Origin: Firmicutes bacterium UBA1065
GTDB taxonomy: Bacteria; Bacillota; Clostridia; Tissierellales; Sedimentibacteraceae
Length of the DNA: 19,214 bases
Assembly (NCBI GenBank): GCA_002316225.1
Contig: DCDC01000047.1
Coordinates: forward strand, 1 to 19,214
Direction of reading: 5' to 3'
Shown here piece by piece: positions 1 to 8,047 of this stretch; positions within the stretch are counted from its first letter, which is position 1, and every line of letters starts with the position of its first letter. The notes under the pieces were generated by a model that did not search any database, was not told the DNA's origin, and saw only the letters and a program-made list of their open reading frames with translations. A program made the position numbers and the translations under genes.

Positions 1-1703
1 ATGATTATTATCAGCCGGAGGCATATGTACCCAGCAGCGATACCTATATAGAGAAGGATGCATCCATAAATGACGAGATCGACAAGTTAAGACACTCTGC
101 AACTGCCGCTCTTTTTGAAAGAAGAGATGTCATAATCGTTGCCAGTGTTTCCTGCATATACGGACTGGGAAGCCCTATAGATTATGAAAACCTGGTTTTG
201 TCTTTAAGGCCGGGAATGGTAAAGGACAGGGACGAAACAATCAGGAAGCTTGTGGAAATTCAATATAAAAGAAATGATATAGCTTTTACCAGGGGAACCT
301 TCAGGGTAAGAGGAGACACCATTGAAATCTTCCCCGCATCATCCTCTGAAAAAGCCATAAGGGTTGAATTTTTCGGGGATGAAGTTGACAGGATAACCGA
401 AATAAACACGGTTACAGGGGAGATTTTGGGGAGGAGAAATCATGTTTCAATATTCCCTGCAACCCACTATGCCACAACAGAGGAGAATGTGACCAGGGCT
501 GTCGAAAGCATCAAGGCTGAGCTTCAGGAAAGGTTGAAAGAACTTGAAAGAGAAAACAAGCTTCTTGAAATGCAGCGCCTTGAGCAGAGAACAAACTATG
601 ACATCGAGATGCTGCAGGAAATGGGTTACTGTAACGGGATTGAAAACTATTCAAGACATATAAACAACCTTGAGCCCGGCGCAAGACCCTATACCCTGCT
701 TGATTATTTTCCCAAGGATTTTTTGATGATAATAGATGAGTCCCACATGTCGATTCCCCAGATAAGGGGTATGTACAACGGAGACAGGGCAAGGAAAATG
801 ACCTTGGTGGAATACGGGTTCAGGCTGCCTTCGGCTTTGGATAACAGGCCTCTCAGGTTTGATGAATTTGAAAGTATGATCAATCAGGTTATTTTTACAA
901 GCGCAACCCCGGGACCCTATGAGCTTGAACACTCCCAAAATGTTGCTGAACAGATCATCCGTCCCACGGGGCTGATAGACCCGCCTATTTATGTAAGGCC
1001 GGTGGAAAATCAAATTGATGACCTGATAAATGAAATAAAGAAATCAACAGATAAAAATCAAAGAGTCTTGGTTACCACCCTCACCAAAAAAATGGCTGAA
1101 GACTTGACGGCTTACTTAAAAAGCACCGGAATCAAGGTCAGGTATCTTCATTCGGATGTGGATACATTAGAGAGGATGGAAATAATAAGGGATCTGCGAA
1201 TCGGCGAATTTGATGTCCTTGTGGGAATAAACCTTTTGAGGGAAGGCCTGGATTTGCCTGAAGTATCCTTGGTTGCCATCCTTGATGCAGACAAGGAAGG
1301 CTTCCTCCGCTCGGAAACTTCACTGATACAGACAGTGGGAAGGGCAGCCCGGAATATTGACGGAAGAGTTGTCATGTATGCCGACACAATAACCGGTTCC
1401 ATGGAAAGGGCTATCAAGGAAACAAACAGGAGAAGAGAAATCCAGGACAGGTACAACAGGGAGCACAACATTACCCCTAAATCCGTCATTAAGGGTGTCC
1501 GGGATGTAATTGAAGCGACCAAGGCAGCCGAGGAAGAAGGCAAATACAAGATTAAGGATAAGGAAATCAGTATTTCTGAATATATTATAGAATTGGAAAA
1601 AGAAATGCGTTTGGCTGCAGAGAACTTGGAGTTTGAAAAAGCAGCATATTACAGAGACCAAATAAGAGAACTGAGGAAGAATAATGGACAAAATTATAAT
1701 TAA
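1..1703 (+). CDS. uvrB: Excinuclease ABC subunit B (UvrB), 5'-truncated by the window edge
   Basis: UvrB is the helicase-like subunit of nucleotide excision repair: UvrA loads it on damaged DNA, it verifies the lesion and then recruits UvrC. The reading frame is open from base 3 and 566 residues are visible; about 90-100 N-terminal residues, including Walker A, lie outside the window. The visible part opens within the beta-hairpin that clamps the DNA strand (DYYQPEAYVPSSDTYIEKD), followed by VSCIYGLGSP, the Walker B-type IIDESH near base 735, the helicase motif GINLLREGLDLPEVS near 1225, the arginine-finger motif QTVGRAARN near 1330, and a C-terminal UVR domain (EMRLAAENLEFEKAAYYRDQ) that binds UvrA or UvrC. 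An in-frame TTG at 198 could pass for a start, but the conserved sequence upstream shows it is internal. The last 20 bases overlap uvrA, implying translational coupling. Confidence 0.97.
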   Translation, partial: DYYQPEAYVPSSDTYIEKDASINDEIDKLRHSATAALFERRDVIIVASVSCIYGLGSPIDYENLVLSLRPGMVKDRDETIRKLVEIQYKRNDIAFTRGTFRVRGDTIEIFPASSSEKAIRVEFFGDEVDRITEINTVTGEILGRRNHVSIFPATHYATTEENVTRAVESIKAELQERLKELERENKLLEMQRLEQRTNYDIEMLQEMGYCNGIENYSRHINNLEPGARPYTLLDYFPKDFLMIIDESHMSIPQIRGMYNGDRARKMTLVEYGFRLPSALDNRPLRFDEFESMINQVIFTSATPGPYELEHSQNVAEQIIRPTGLIDPPIYVRPVENQIDDLINEIKKSTDKNQRVLVTTLTKKMAEDLTAYLKSTGIKVRYLHSDVDTLERMEIIRDLRIGEFDVLVGINLLREGLDLPEVSLVAILDADKEGFLRSETSLIQTVGRAARNIDGRVVMYADTITGSMERAIKETNRRREIQDRYNREHNITPKSVIKGVRDVIEATKAAEEEGKYKIKDKEISISEYIIELEKEMRLAAENLEFEKAAYYRDQIRELRKNNGQNYN

Positions 1704-4494
1704 GGGAGCAAAGGAAAACAACCTGAAAAATGTCAGCATTGAGCTTCCAAGAAATAAATTTATTGTTTTTACGGGGGTCAGCGGCTCGGGGAAAACTTCC
1801 CTTGCTTTTGATACCATATATGCCGAAGGACAAAGACGTTACATTGAAAGCTTGTCCTCCTATGCAAGAATGTTTTTAGGCCAGATGGATAAACCCGATG
1901 TGGAATCCATCGAAGGCCTGTCACCTGCCATATCTATCGATCAAAAATCAACCAGCAGGAACCCCCGTTCAACCGTGGGTACCATCACGGAGATTTATGA
2001 TTATTACAGGCTTTTGTTTGCAAGGGTAGGAGTGCCTCACTGCCCCAATTGCGGCAAACCCATAACCACTCAGACAGTGGACCAGATAATCGATAAAGTT
2101 TTGGGATATAAAGAATCAACAAGAATTCAAATCATGGCTCCCATGGTCAGAGGTGCCAAAGGAACTCACAAAAAATTATTGGAGGACCTGAAAAAAGAAG
2201 GCTTCGTAAGAGTAAGGGTGGACGGCACCATGTCTGAGCTGGAAGAAGATATAGTACTGGATAAAAATAAAAAACATACCATAGAAGTCGTTGTCGACAG
2301 GCTTATTGTAAAAGAAGGAATTCAAAAAAGACTTGTTGATTCCGTAGAAACCGCCCTGTCCCTGTCAGGAGGAATGGTTCTTATAGACATAATCGGCCAG
2401 GAAGAGCTTTTAATGAGCACCAAGTTTGCATGCACGGACTGCGGTATAGGTTTCGGAGAAATATCACCCAGGATGTTTTCATTCAATAATCCCCTGGGAG
2501 CATGCGAGACATGCAAGGGCCTGGGGGTTAAAATGGAAATAGATGTTGATTTGGTAATACCGGATTATTCAAAATCAATAGGCGAAAGGGCAATTGCCCC
2601 CTTCGGAGCCGAAGAAGACGGCTATTATTATCAAATGTTTGCTGCTTTGGCTAAATACCATAATTTCGACATATCCAGGCCTCTGTCGGAAGCTCCACCG
2701 GAACTGATCGATGAAATCCTGTACGGTACCAGGGGAAGAGAAGTTACAGTAAATTTCTTGAGCAAATTTCAAGGACCCAGAGAATATACCAGGGATTTTG
2801 AAGGGGTTGTAAACAACCTTCAAAGAAGATACAACGAGACCAGGTCTCCCGACATGAGGGAGTGGATAGAAGAATACATGTATCAAAGTCCTTGCCCCGC
2901 ATGCAAGGGAGCAAGGCTGAACCCCGTAAGTTTAGCGGTTAAGGTAGGAAACAAAAACATATACGAAGTGTCGCAGCTATCGGTTGCAGAAAGCATTAAG
3001 TTTTTTGATGACCTTGACTTAAACCCCATGCAAAGAATTATAGCCAGCCAGATAATAAAAGAAATCAAAGACAGGCTCCAGTTTTTATCGGATGTGGGAC
3101 TCAGTTACCTGACCCTGGCAAGGAACGCATCCACCTTGTCCGGAGGTGAATCCCAGCGTATCAGGCTGGCTACCCAAATAGGTTCAAGCCTTGTGGGGGT
3201 TTTGTATGTCCTGGATGAGCCCAGCATAGGCCTCCATCAAAGGGATAACTCAATGCTTATCAAAACTTTGAGAAATTTAACCGATTTGGGCAACACCCTC
3301 ATTGTGGTTGAACATGATGAAGAAACCATGGAAAATGCGGACTATATCCTGGATATGGGTCCCGGTGCCGGAATCCACGGAGGAGAAGTAGTAGGTTTCG
3401 GAACCATAGATGAAATCAAGAACAATCCAAATTCTATTACCGGCCAATACTTGAGCGGCAAGAAAAAAATCGAAGTTCCTTCTCTTAGGAGAAAACCTGA
3501 AAAGTTTATCGAGATAAAAGGGGCAAAGGAAAACAACCTTAAGAATATTGACGTGAAGATCCCCTTAGGAGTTATGTGCTGCGTAACAGGTGTTTCGGGC
3601 TCCGGAAAAAGTTCCCTGATTAACGAAATACTTGCAAAGGGTCTGCACCAAAAATTATTCAGGAACACAAACCGACCCGGTAAATTCGATGAAATGCTGG
3701 GTGTTGAAAATGTAGATAAGATAATTACCATTGACCAGTCCCCCATAGGGAGGACCCCAAGGTCTAACCCTGCTACTTACACAGGGGTTTTTGACCACAT
3801 CAGGGATGTTTATTCCATGACCCTTGAAGCCAAGGAAAGAGGCTATAAAAAAGGAAGATTCAGCTTTAACGTCAAGGGCGGCAGGTGTGAAGCATGCCAC
3901 GGAGACGGAATCTTAAAAATAGAAATGCATTTCCTTTCAGATGTATATGTGCCTTGTGATGTGTGCAAGGGAAAGAGGTACAACAGGGAAACGCTGGAAG
4001 TGAAATACAAGGGGAAAAACATAGCCGATGTTTTGGACATGACAGTGGATGAAGCCCTGGAATTCTTTGAAAATATTCCGAAAATTCATAACAAGATAAA
4101 AACACTGCAGGATGTGGGATTAGGATATATTAAATTAGGTCAGCCTTCTCCTGAACTGTCGGGAGGAGAAGCCCAGAGGGTCAAGTTGGCCTATGAGCTG
4201 AGCAAGAGAGGAACCGGCAAAACCGTCTATGTTTTGGATGAACCTACAACCGGCCTCCACACGGCAGATATCCACATGCTTATCGATGTGTTGAACAGGC
4301 TTGTGGAAGCAGGCAATTCTATTGTTGTAATAGAGCATAACTTAGATGTCATTAAAACAGCCGATTACATCATTGACTTAGGTCCTGAAGGAGGAGACGG
4401 GGGAGGAAGGATAGTTGCCCAAGGAACCCCCGAAGAAGTAGCCCAGGTGGAAAGCTCATACACGGGTCAATTTTTGAAAAAGGTATTGAAATAA
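1684..4494 (+). CDS. uvrA: Excinuclease ABC subunit A (UvrA)
   Basis: UvrA is the ABC-type ATPase that finds bulky DNA lesions and hands the site to UvrB. The 936-residue product is full length for the family. Visible features in order: Walker A GVSGSGKTS (31-39), CPNC at 120-123, first zinc module C250-x2-C253 with C274-x2-C277, CPAC (404-407), ABC signature LSGGES (485-490) and Walker B VLDEPSIGLH (509-518). The second half has Walker A GVSGSGKSS (636-644), the DNA-binding zinc module C735-x2-C738 with C758-x2-C761, signature LSGGEA (825-830) and Walker B VLDEPTTGLH (850-859). All key residues are present. The ATG at 1684 lies inside the end of uvrB, preceded by GAGGAAG at 1673-1679. uvrB and uvrA form one unit, ended by the hairpin at 4499. 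No SOS-type operator can be judged because the operon promoter is off the window. Confidence 0.98.
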   Translation: MDKIIIKGAKENNLKNVSIELPRNKFIVFTGVSGSGKTSLAFDTIYAEGQRRYIESLSSYARMFLGQMDKPDVESIEGLSPAISIDQKSTSRNPRSTVGTITEIYDYYRLLFARVGVPHCPNCGKPITTQTVDQIIDKVLGYKESTRIQIMAPMVRGAKGTHKKLLEDLKKEGFVRVRVDGTMSELEEDIVLDKNKKHTIEVVVDRLIVKEGIQKRLVDSVETALSLSGGMVLIDIIGQEELLMSTKFACTDCGIGFGEISPRMFSFNNPLGACETCKGLGVKMEIDVDLVIPDYSKSIGERAIAPFGAEEDGYYYQMFAALAKYHNFDISRPLSEAPPELIDEILYGTRGREVTVNFLSKFQGPREYTRDFEGVVNNLQRRYNETRSPDMREWIEEYMYQSPCPACKGARLNPVSLAVKVGNKNIYEVSQLSVAESIKFFDDLDLNPMQRIIASQIIKEIKDRLQFLSDVGLSYLTLARNASTLSGGESQRIRLATQIGSSLVGVLYVLDEPSIGLHQRDNSMLIKTLRNLTDLGNTLIVVEHDEETMENADYILDMGPGAGIHGGEVVGFGTIDEIKNNPNSITGQYLSGKKKIEVPSLRRKPEKFIEIKGAKENNLKNIDVKIPLGVMCCVTGVSGSGKSSLINEILAKGLHQKLFRNTNRPGKFDEMLGVENVDKIITIDQSPIGRTPRSNPATYTGVFDHIRDVYSMTLEAKERGYKKGRFSFNVKGGRCEACHGDGILKIEMHFLSDVYVPCDVCKGKRYNRETLEVKYKGKNIADVLDMTVDEALEFFENIPKIHNKIKTLQDVGLGYIKLGQPSPELSGGEAQRVKLAYELSKRGTGKTVYVLDEPTTGLHTADIHMLIDVLNRLVEAGNSIVVIEHNLDVIKTADYIIDLGPEGGDGGGRIVAQGTPEEVAQVESSYTGQFLKKVLK

Positions 4495-4498
4495 AATG

Positions 4499-4534
4499 AG
4501 GACGTTTCATTGTTTGACATGAAACGTCCTTTTT
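4499..4534 (+). terminator. Rho-independent terminator after uvrA, possibly bidirectional
   Basis: A perfect 12-bp stem, AGGACGTTTCAT paired with ATGAAACGTCCT, encloses an 8-base loop and is followed on the plus strand by TTTTT (counting the last stem base). It starts 5 bases after the uvrA stop. Read on the minus strand, the same stem is followed by CATTTTATTT, so it may also stop the convergent ATPase gene that ends at 4536. Confidence 0.88.
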
Positions 4535-4535
4535 A

Positions 4536-5627
4536 CTAGGAAAGTATTCCGGCTATTGCGCTTTGCAATGAGTGGCGGTTCAGGCATTTTTTCAACATCT
4601 CGCCGGCGGCATCAAAATCCATGGAGTTTGAATAAATTACTTCTAAAATATCGTGGAGTTTTTTTGTTTCGGAAAGCTTATCCAAGGCATTGTTTATCAA
4701 CATACCATACAGGTGCAGGTTTCTTTCGATTTCTGAAATATGGGTCTTTATCCTGTCAACATCCATAATGCCGTGAATATCGAAAATTTTATCGTATTTT
4801 TCATTTATGGGACTTTCCGCGGTGACAATTATAAGTTTCTTTTCCGGCAAATATATGTGCTGAAGTTTTTTAGGACTTAAAGGTCTGTAATAGCATTCCG
4901 CATCATAGCCGTTTTTTATAGCTTCCTTTAATATTCTGTCTAAGAAGAGGGAGGAATAGTTTGTATCACTGCCCACAATTGCCCACACTTCATTATCTTC
5001 AAAGAAAAGGTCCGTAAAGCTCACATATCCGTTCGCCGTAAAGGACTCCGTAAACATTTTTCTGACTTTGCCGCTTTTTTTGCCCTTTGGCTGAGCAAAC
5101 AGCATGGTTACGGCTTTTTCACACATTTTACCGAATTTATCAACATCCACATATAAGTCGTAAATCGAGCTGATTTCATCATAAATAATGCCTGCTGCCC
5201 GCAAATACCTGTAAGCGCTTTTGTATAGGTTTGATTTGGCTTTATTGGTTTCAATAATGGCATTTTTATGCTTATTCAGTTTATATAAATCTAAAAAGGC
5301 TCCAAGATTAATAATTTCATCAACTGCTCCCGGAAGGACGGGTTCTATAATGTGAGGATCCGTGCCATCAACAAAAAAAAGCTTCAGTTCAGGTATCACA
5401 AGACCATCAAGGCTTAAATCATCGCTTGAACAATGTATGTACTCAATAAAGAGGTTATTTTCCGCCATCTTTTCCGCAATTTTTTTCATGAAATAATTTT
5501 TGCCTGTTCCAGGTCCTCCTTTAAGGATATAAATGTGGTCAGCTTCCTCAGGTTTTAACAAGTGCTCAAAATAGCTGAAAAATCCTTCTGATGTATTATT
5601 GCCGGCAAAAACATGTTTTTCTTTCAT
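4536..5627 (-). CDS. PRK06851-type P-loop ATPase-like protein with two homologous lobes
   Basis: Function unknown; the sequence resembles the uncharacterised PRK06851 family of Firmicutes P-loop proteins, recalled from memory. The 363-residue product has no membrane segment. The first lobe (about 6-90) has a P-loop GGPGTGKN (37-44) after a hydrophobic strand; the residue after the Lys, normally Ser or Thr for Mg2+ binding, is Asn (codon AAT). The second lobe (about 191-272) repeats the plan: FTANGYVSFTD aligns with NTSEGFFSYFE, and VIPELKLFFVDGTDP with YLPEKKLIIVTAESP. Its P-loop position reads VGSDTNYSS, with no GK. A charged helical segment (115-190) joins the lobes. An upstream in-frame extension to 5747 is rejected because the ATG at 5627 has a near-perfect AAGGAGG (5634-5640) 6-7 bases away. 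The gene stands alone, with its own promoter candidate at 5656-5684. Confidence 0.88.
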   Translation of the reverse strand: MKEKHVFAGNNTSEGFFSYFEHLLKPEEADHIYILKGGPGTGKNYFMKKIAEKMAENNLFIEYIHCSSDDLSLDGLVIPELKLFFVDGTDPHIIEPVLPGAVDEIINLGAFLDLYKLNKHKNAIIETNKAKSNLYKSAYRYLRAAGIIYDEISSIYDLYVDVDKFGKMCEKAVTMLFAQPKGKKSGKVRKMFTESFTANGYVSFTDLFFEDNEVWAIVGSDTNYSSLFLDRILKEAIKNGYDAECYYRPLSPKKLQHIYLPEKKLIIVTAESPINEKYDKIFDIHGIMDVDRIKTHISEIERNLHLYGMLINNALDKLSETKKLHDILEVIYSNSMDFDAAGEMLKKCLNRHSLQSAIAGILS

Positions 5628-5655
5628 TTGAAACCTCCTTAGAAAAATATAATTT

Positions 5656-5684
5656 ATTATATGAAAGCTTTCAAAACTTGTTAA
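5656..5684 (-). promoter_or_regulatory. Candidate sigma-A promoter for the PRK06851-type gene
   Basis: On the minus strand TTAACA (plus coordinates 5679-5684) is followed after exactly 17 bases by a consensus TATAAT (5656-5661). This lies about 28 bases upstream of the start codon and leaves room for the ribosome binding site at 5634-5640. Seen by eye only; AT-rich sequence raises the chance of false matches. Confidence 0.6.
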
Positions 5685-5755
5685 GAAATTTGATCGGCAA
5701 GCTGATACACGCTGATGCTCAAGAAGACAAAATATGTTTATAGGCAAATATATAT

Positions 5756-5784
5756 TTGTAATTTCCTTTTTTTTGCATTATAAT
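5756..5784 (+). promoter_or_regulatory. Candidate sigma-A promoter for the M20 hydrolase gene
   Basis: TTGTAA (5756-5761), a 17-base T-rich spacer, and a consensus TATAAT (5779-5784). The predicted transcript would begin near 5791 and give a leader of about 48 bases before the ATG at 5839. It is back to back with the minus-strand promoter at 5656-5684, so the 211-base gap 5628-5838 is explained as a divergent promoter region. Confidence 0.65.
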
Positions 5785-5838
5785 AAATAATAACATTATT
5801 ATATAAAGATTAATAAATTTTTGAACAAGGAGGAGTTT

Positions 5839-7026
5839 ATGAGAGAGTATTCTAAGGACATGGACCGTCATGAAGCAGTGTTGCTTACCCGGGAATTGGT
5901 AAGGATTCCCAGCCATAAGTATGTTGAAGACAGGGAATCTAAAGTAGCTGAATTTATTTATGCTTATTGTAAAGAAAAAGGACTTGAAGTGGAATACCAG
6001 CAAGTTGAGGGTAAGAGGCGGAATGTAATCGCCAGGTTAAGAGGAAAGGGAACAGGCAAGACCCTGATGTTCAGCGGGCACATAGATACCGTTCCTCCTT
6101 ATGAAATGGAATATGATGACCCTTACAGCGGTGACATAGTTGACGGCTACTTACTGGGAAGAGGCTGCAACGACATGAAGGGAGCCGTTGCATGCATGAT
6201 TACGGCCATGGTCAACATAAAGAACAGTGGAAAGGTTTTGGGAGGAGACATAGTACTTGCTGCGGCAGTAGGAGAAGAAGAAAAAAGTGACGGAGCGGCT
6301 CAAGTTGTAAAGAGCGGTATAAAAGCAGACGGGGCAATTGAAGGAGAACCGTCAAGCTTCGGGTATTCATTGGGTCACAGGGGACTTGAATGGCTTGAAA
6401 TAAAGTTTATAGGAAAACGAGCTCACGGCGGCACTCCTGAATTAGGCATTAACGCCATATCCAAGGCAGCCAAATTTATTCAAAAAGTTGAAACAGACCT
6501 GATGCCGAAAATGAAAGAAAGATATGATGAATACATGGGACCCGACGTTATGAATTTCGGTTACATACATGGAGGAACGGCACCAAGCTTTGTTGCTGAC
6601 ATCTGCATCCTGCAGATTGACAGGAGATATATTCCGGGCTTTACGGTTGCTGATGTTATCAAAGAATATCAGGATATCATCGATGAATTAAAGGCAGAAG
6701 ACCCTGAATTCAATGCAGAAATAACCAGGATGGAAGAAAACCTTATGGATGATTTTGACCATGCCCCCTTAATACCTGAACCTGATTCACTGATAGCAAA
6801 AACAGTTTATAATGTATTGAAAGAATATACAGGTAAAGAGCCTGAACTGATGCGAAGGGGATGGACAGATGCCGGACTGCTTTCCACCTACGGGAAGATT
6901 CCAACCGTTGTTACAGGTCCGGGACACATTAAATGGTCTCATGCAAAGGACGAGAAAATTCCTGTTGCCGATTTGGTAAATTATACTGAAATATACACTA
7001 AAATTGCTGAAGAGTTTTGCAAATAA
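5839..7026 (+). CDS. M20 family metallohydrolase (ArgE/DapE-type deacylase or peptidase)
   Basis: A 395-residue cytosolic zinc hydrolase of the M20 (ArgE/DapE/CPG2) family, which cleaves an amide bond of acylated amino acids or small peptides at a two-metal site. The expected ligands are visible: H81 and D83 in SGHIDTVP, D112 in GCNDMKG, the catalytic pair E146-E147 in GEEE, E170 in IEGEP, and H368 near the C-terminus in WSHAKDE. H196 in RAHGG matches the residue of the lid/dimerisation domain. Substrate cannot be read from sequence: ArgE-like and DapE-like members and the YgeY-type selenium-metabolism hydrolases all look alike at this level, and no arginine, lysine or selenium genes adjoin it. 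The ATG at 5839 is chosen over the TTG at 5821 because AAGGAGG (5827-5833) sits 5 bases before it. Confidence 0.92.
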   Translation: MREYSKDMDRHEAVLLTRELVRIPSHKYVEDRESKVAEFIYAYCKEKGLEVEYQQVEGKRRNVIARLRGKGTGKTLMFSGHIDTVPPYEMEYDDPYSGDIVDGYLLGRGCNDMKGAVACMITAMVNIKNSGKVLGGDIVLAAAVGEEEKSDGAAQVVKSGIKADGAIEGEPSSFGYSLGHRGLEWLEIKFIGKRAHGGTPELGINAISKAAKFIQKVETDLMPKMKERYDEYMGPDVMNFGYIHGGTAPSFVADICILQIDRRYIPGFTVADVIKEYQDIIDELKAEDPEFNAEITRMEENLMDDFDHAPLIPEPDSLIAKTVYNVLKEYTGKEPELMRRGWTDAGLLSTYGKIPTVVTGPGHIKWSHAKDEKIPVADLVNYTEIYTKIAEEFCK

Positions 7027-7059
7027 AAACTTATTATAAAAATTTTTATTGCGGGCATA

Positions 7060-7089
7060 ATATTTTTGAAAGGCAACTTTCAAAAATAT
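7060..7089 (+). promoter_or_regulatory. Perfect 13-bp hairpin with GCAA tetraloop in the DUF1540 leader
   Basis: ATATTTTTGAAAG (7060-7072) pairs perfectly with CTTTCAAAAATAT (7077-7089) around a GCAA loop, a GNRA-type tetraloop. It ends 2 bases before the ribosome binding site AAGGAGA (7092-7098) of the DUF1540 gene. It lacks a following T run in the plus direction, so it is unlikely to be an ordinary terminator for the preceding gene. A 5' stability or translation-control element, or a protein-binding inverted repeat, are the alternatives. Its function is inferred. Confidence 0.55.
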
Positions 7090-7104
7090 ACAAGGAGACA
7101 TCAT

Positions 7105-7293
7105 ATGCAAGGCAAAGTACCAAAAACGGAAAACTATAATCCCGGCATCAAATGTCTGGTAAACACATGCTACTATTATGCCGACGGAGATCATTGCAAA
7201 GCTCAGAAGATAGAAGTGCAAAGGAGGAACGCAACCACATCTGAAGAAACGGATTGTGCAACTTTCACTAAAAACCAACAAAGCATGTCATAA
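7105..7293 (+). CDS. Small four-cysteine DUF1540 protein
   Basis: A 62-residue protein matching the DUF1540 pattern, a short module of unknown function found in Firmicutes. Cysteines C17, C22, C31 and C51 occur in the order IKCLVNTC, DHCKA and ETDCATF, and the ending TSEETDCATF is typical of the family. Four conserved cysteines suggest a small metal-binding fold, but this is inference. There is no signal peptide or membrane segment. The ATG at 7105 is chosen over the in-frame TTG at 7066 because AAGGAGA (7092-7098) precedes it with good spacing and the TTG lies inside a hairpin arm. It follows the M20 gene by 78 bases and may be cotranscribed with it or have its own weak promoter (a CATAAT lies at 7056-7061). 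The terminator at 7307 closes the unit. Confidence 0.85.
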   Translation: MQGKVPKTENYNPGIKCLVNTCYYYADGDHCKAQKIEVQRRNATTSEETDCATFTKNQQSMS

Positions 7294-7306
7294 AGCTGAC
7301 CCATTG

Positions 7307-7344
7307 GCAAAAAACTTGGTTTAACCAAGTTTTTTGCTGTTTTT
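7307..7344 (+). terminator. Rho-independent terminator after the DUF1540 gene
   Basis: A perfect 13-bp stem, GCAAAAAACTTGG with CCAAGTTTTTTGC, around a 5-base TTTAA loop, followed by TGTTTTTG. It begins 13 bases after the DUF1540 stop and separates that unit from recX. Confidence 0.9.
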
Positions 7345-7345
7345 G

Positions 7346-7374
7346 TTGAAATACTTACCTTTCTGTGCTAACAT
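7346..7374 (+). promoter_or_regulatory. Weak candidate promoter for recX
   Basis: TTGAAA (7346-7351) is followed after 17 bases by TAACAT (7369-7374, 4 of 6 consensus bases). The predicted transcript would start only about 8 bases before the recX ATG, cutting into the ribosome binding site GAGG at 7381-7384, so this is a doubtful call. It is listed because recX follows a strong terminator and must have a promoter near here. Confidence 0.25.
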
Positions 7375-7389
7375 GATAGTGAGGAAAAA

Positions 7390-8034
7390 ATGAAAAAGAT
7401 TACAAAAATCGAGTACCAGAAGAAGAATAAAGAAAGATTTAATATTTACCTGGATGATGAATACGGGTTTTCGGTTGATATAAGCATATTGATTGATTAT
7501 TCCCTTAAAAAGGGAATGGTCCTGGATGATGCCCTCATCGGTGACATTCTTAGGGCAGAAGAAAAAATAAGTGTTTATAATTACGGAATTTCCGTGCTTT
7601 CAAGGTGTGCCAAAAGCGAATGTGAATTAAGGCTTAAAATGCAAAGCAAGGGTTTTGAGCCCGATTTGATAGAAAAAGCCATAAAGACCCTTAAGGAACA
7701 AAAATACTTGGACGATGAAAGGTATTGCGAAATGTATATAAGGGACAAAACCAACCTTTCAAATAATGGTGTTCGTAAAATTAAGGAAGCCTTATATTAC
7801 AAGGGTATAGCAAAAGAAATAATAAATGAAAAGATTAAAATGATTACCCCGGAGAGTGAAGAAGAAAGAGCTTTTATCTTAGCTGAGAAAAAGCTTTTAA
7901 ATATAAAGGAAAATGATACCCGCAAAAAGATGGCCAAGCTGTCGAATTATTTAATCGGAAAGGGTTTTGAATACGAAACAGTTAATAAAACGGTAAGAAA
8001 GCTGATGAAATCGGATTTTGATGATTTTTGTTAA
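7390..8034 (+). CDS. recX: Regulatory protein RecX
   Basis: RecX binds RecA and RecA-DNA filaments and limits or modulates recombination and the SOS response. The 214-residue product is all-helical and shows the family pattern of repeated three-helix units: RAEEKISVYNYGISVLSRCAKSECELRLKMQSKGF around 55-90, then IEKAIKTLKEQKYLDDERYCEMYIRDK around 97-123, ending with a third repeat with GKGFEYETVNKTVRKL. The motif YLDDERYCEMYIRD is characteristic. An N-terminal strand region (1-45) precedes the repeats, as in other Firmicutes RecX proteins, which are often somewhat longer. The ATG at 7390 has GAGG at 7381-7384. It is followed after 13 bases by the PAS-GGDEF gene, with no terminator between, so the two are probably cotranscribed. 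recA is not in this window. Confidence 0.92.
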   Translation: MKKITKIEYQKKNKERFNIYLDDEYGFSVDISILIDYSLKKGMVLDDALIGDILRAEEKISVYNYGISVLSRCAKSECELRLKMQSKGFEPDLIEKAIKTLKEQKYLDDERYCEMYIRDKTNLSNNGVRKIKEALYYKGIAKEIINEKIKMITPESEEERAFILAEKKLLNIKENDTRKKMAKLSNYLIGKGFEYETVNKTVRKLMKSDFDDFC

Positions 8035-8047
8035 AGGGGGGATACAT

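Noticed and set aside
198..200. TTG at 198 as the start of a complete uvrB
   Set aside because: Conserved UvrB sequence continues in frame upstream to base 3, including the beta-hairpin, so the gene is cut by the window edge rather than short.
1320..1817. 165-codon minus-strand open frame across the uvrB/uvrA junction
   Set aside because: It lies wholly opposite strongly conserved uvrB and uvrA coding sequence, and its translation shows no recognisable motif.
5628..5747. Upstream extension of the minus-strand P-loop protein to 403 residues
   Set aside because: The extra 40 residues precede a near-perfect AAGGAGG with correct spacing to the ATG at 5627, and they cover the candidate promoter. 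They do not resemble the rest of the protein.
7036..7049. ATAAAAATTTTTAT palindrome after the M20 gene as a terminator
   Set aside because: It is a loop-less A/T-only palindrome with no GC pairs, so a stable RNA hairpin is not expected. No convincing terminator is visible between the M20 and DUF1540 genes.
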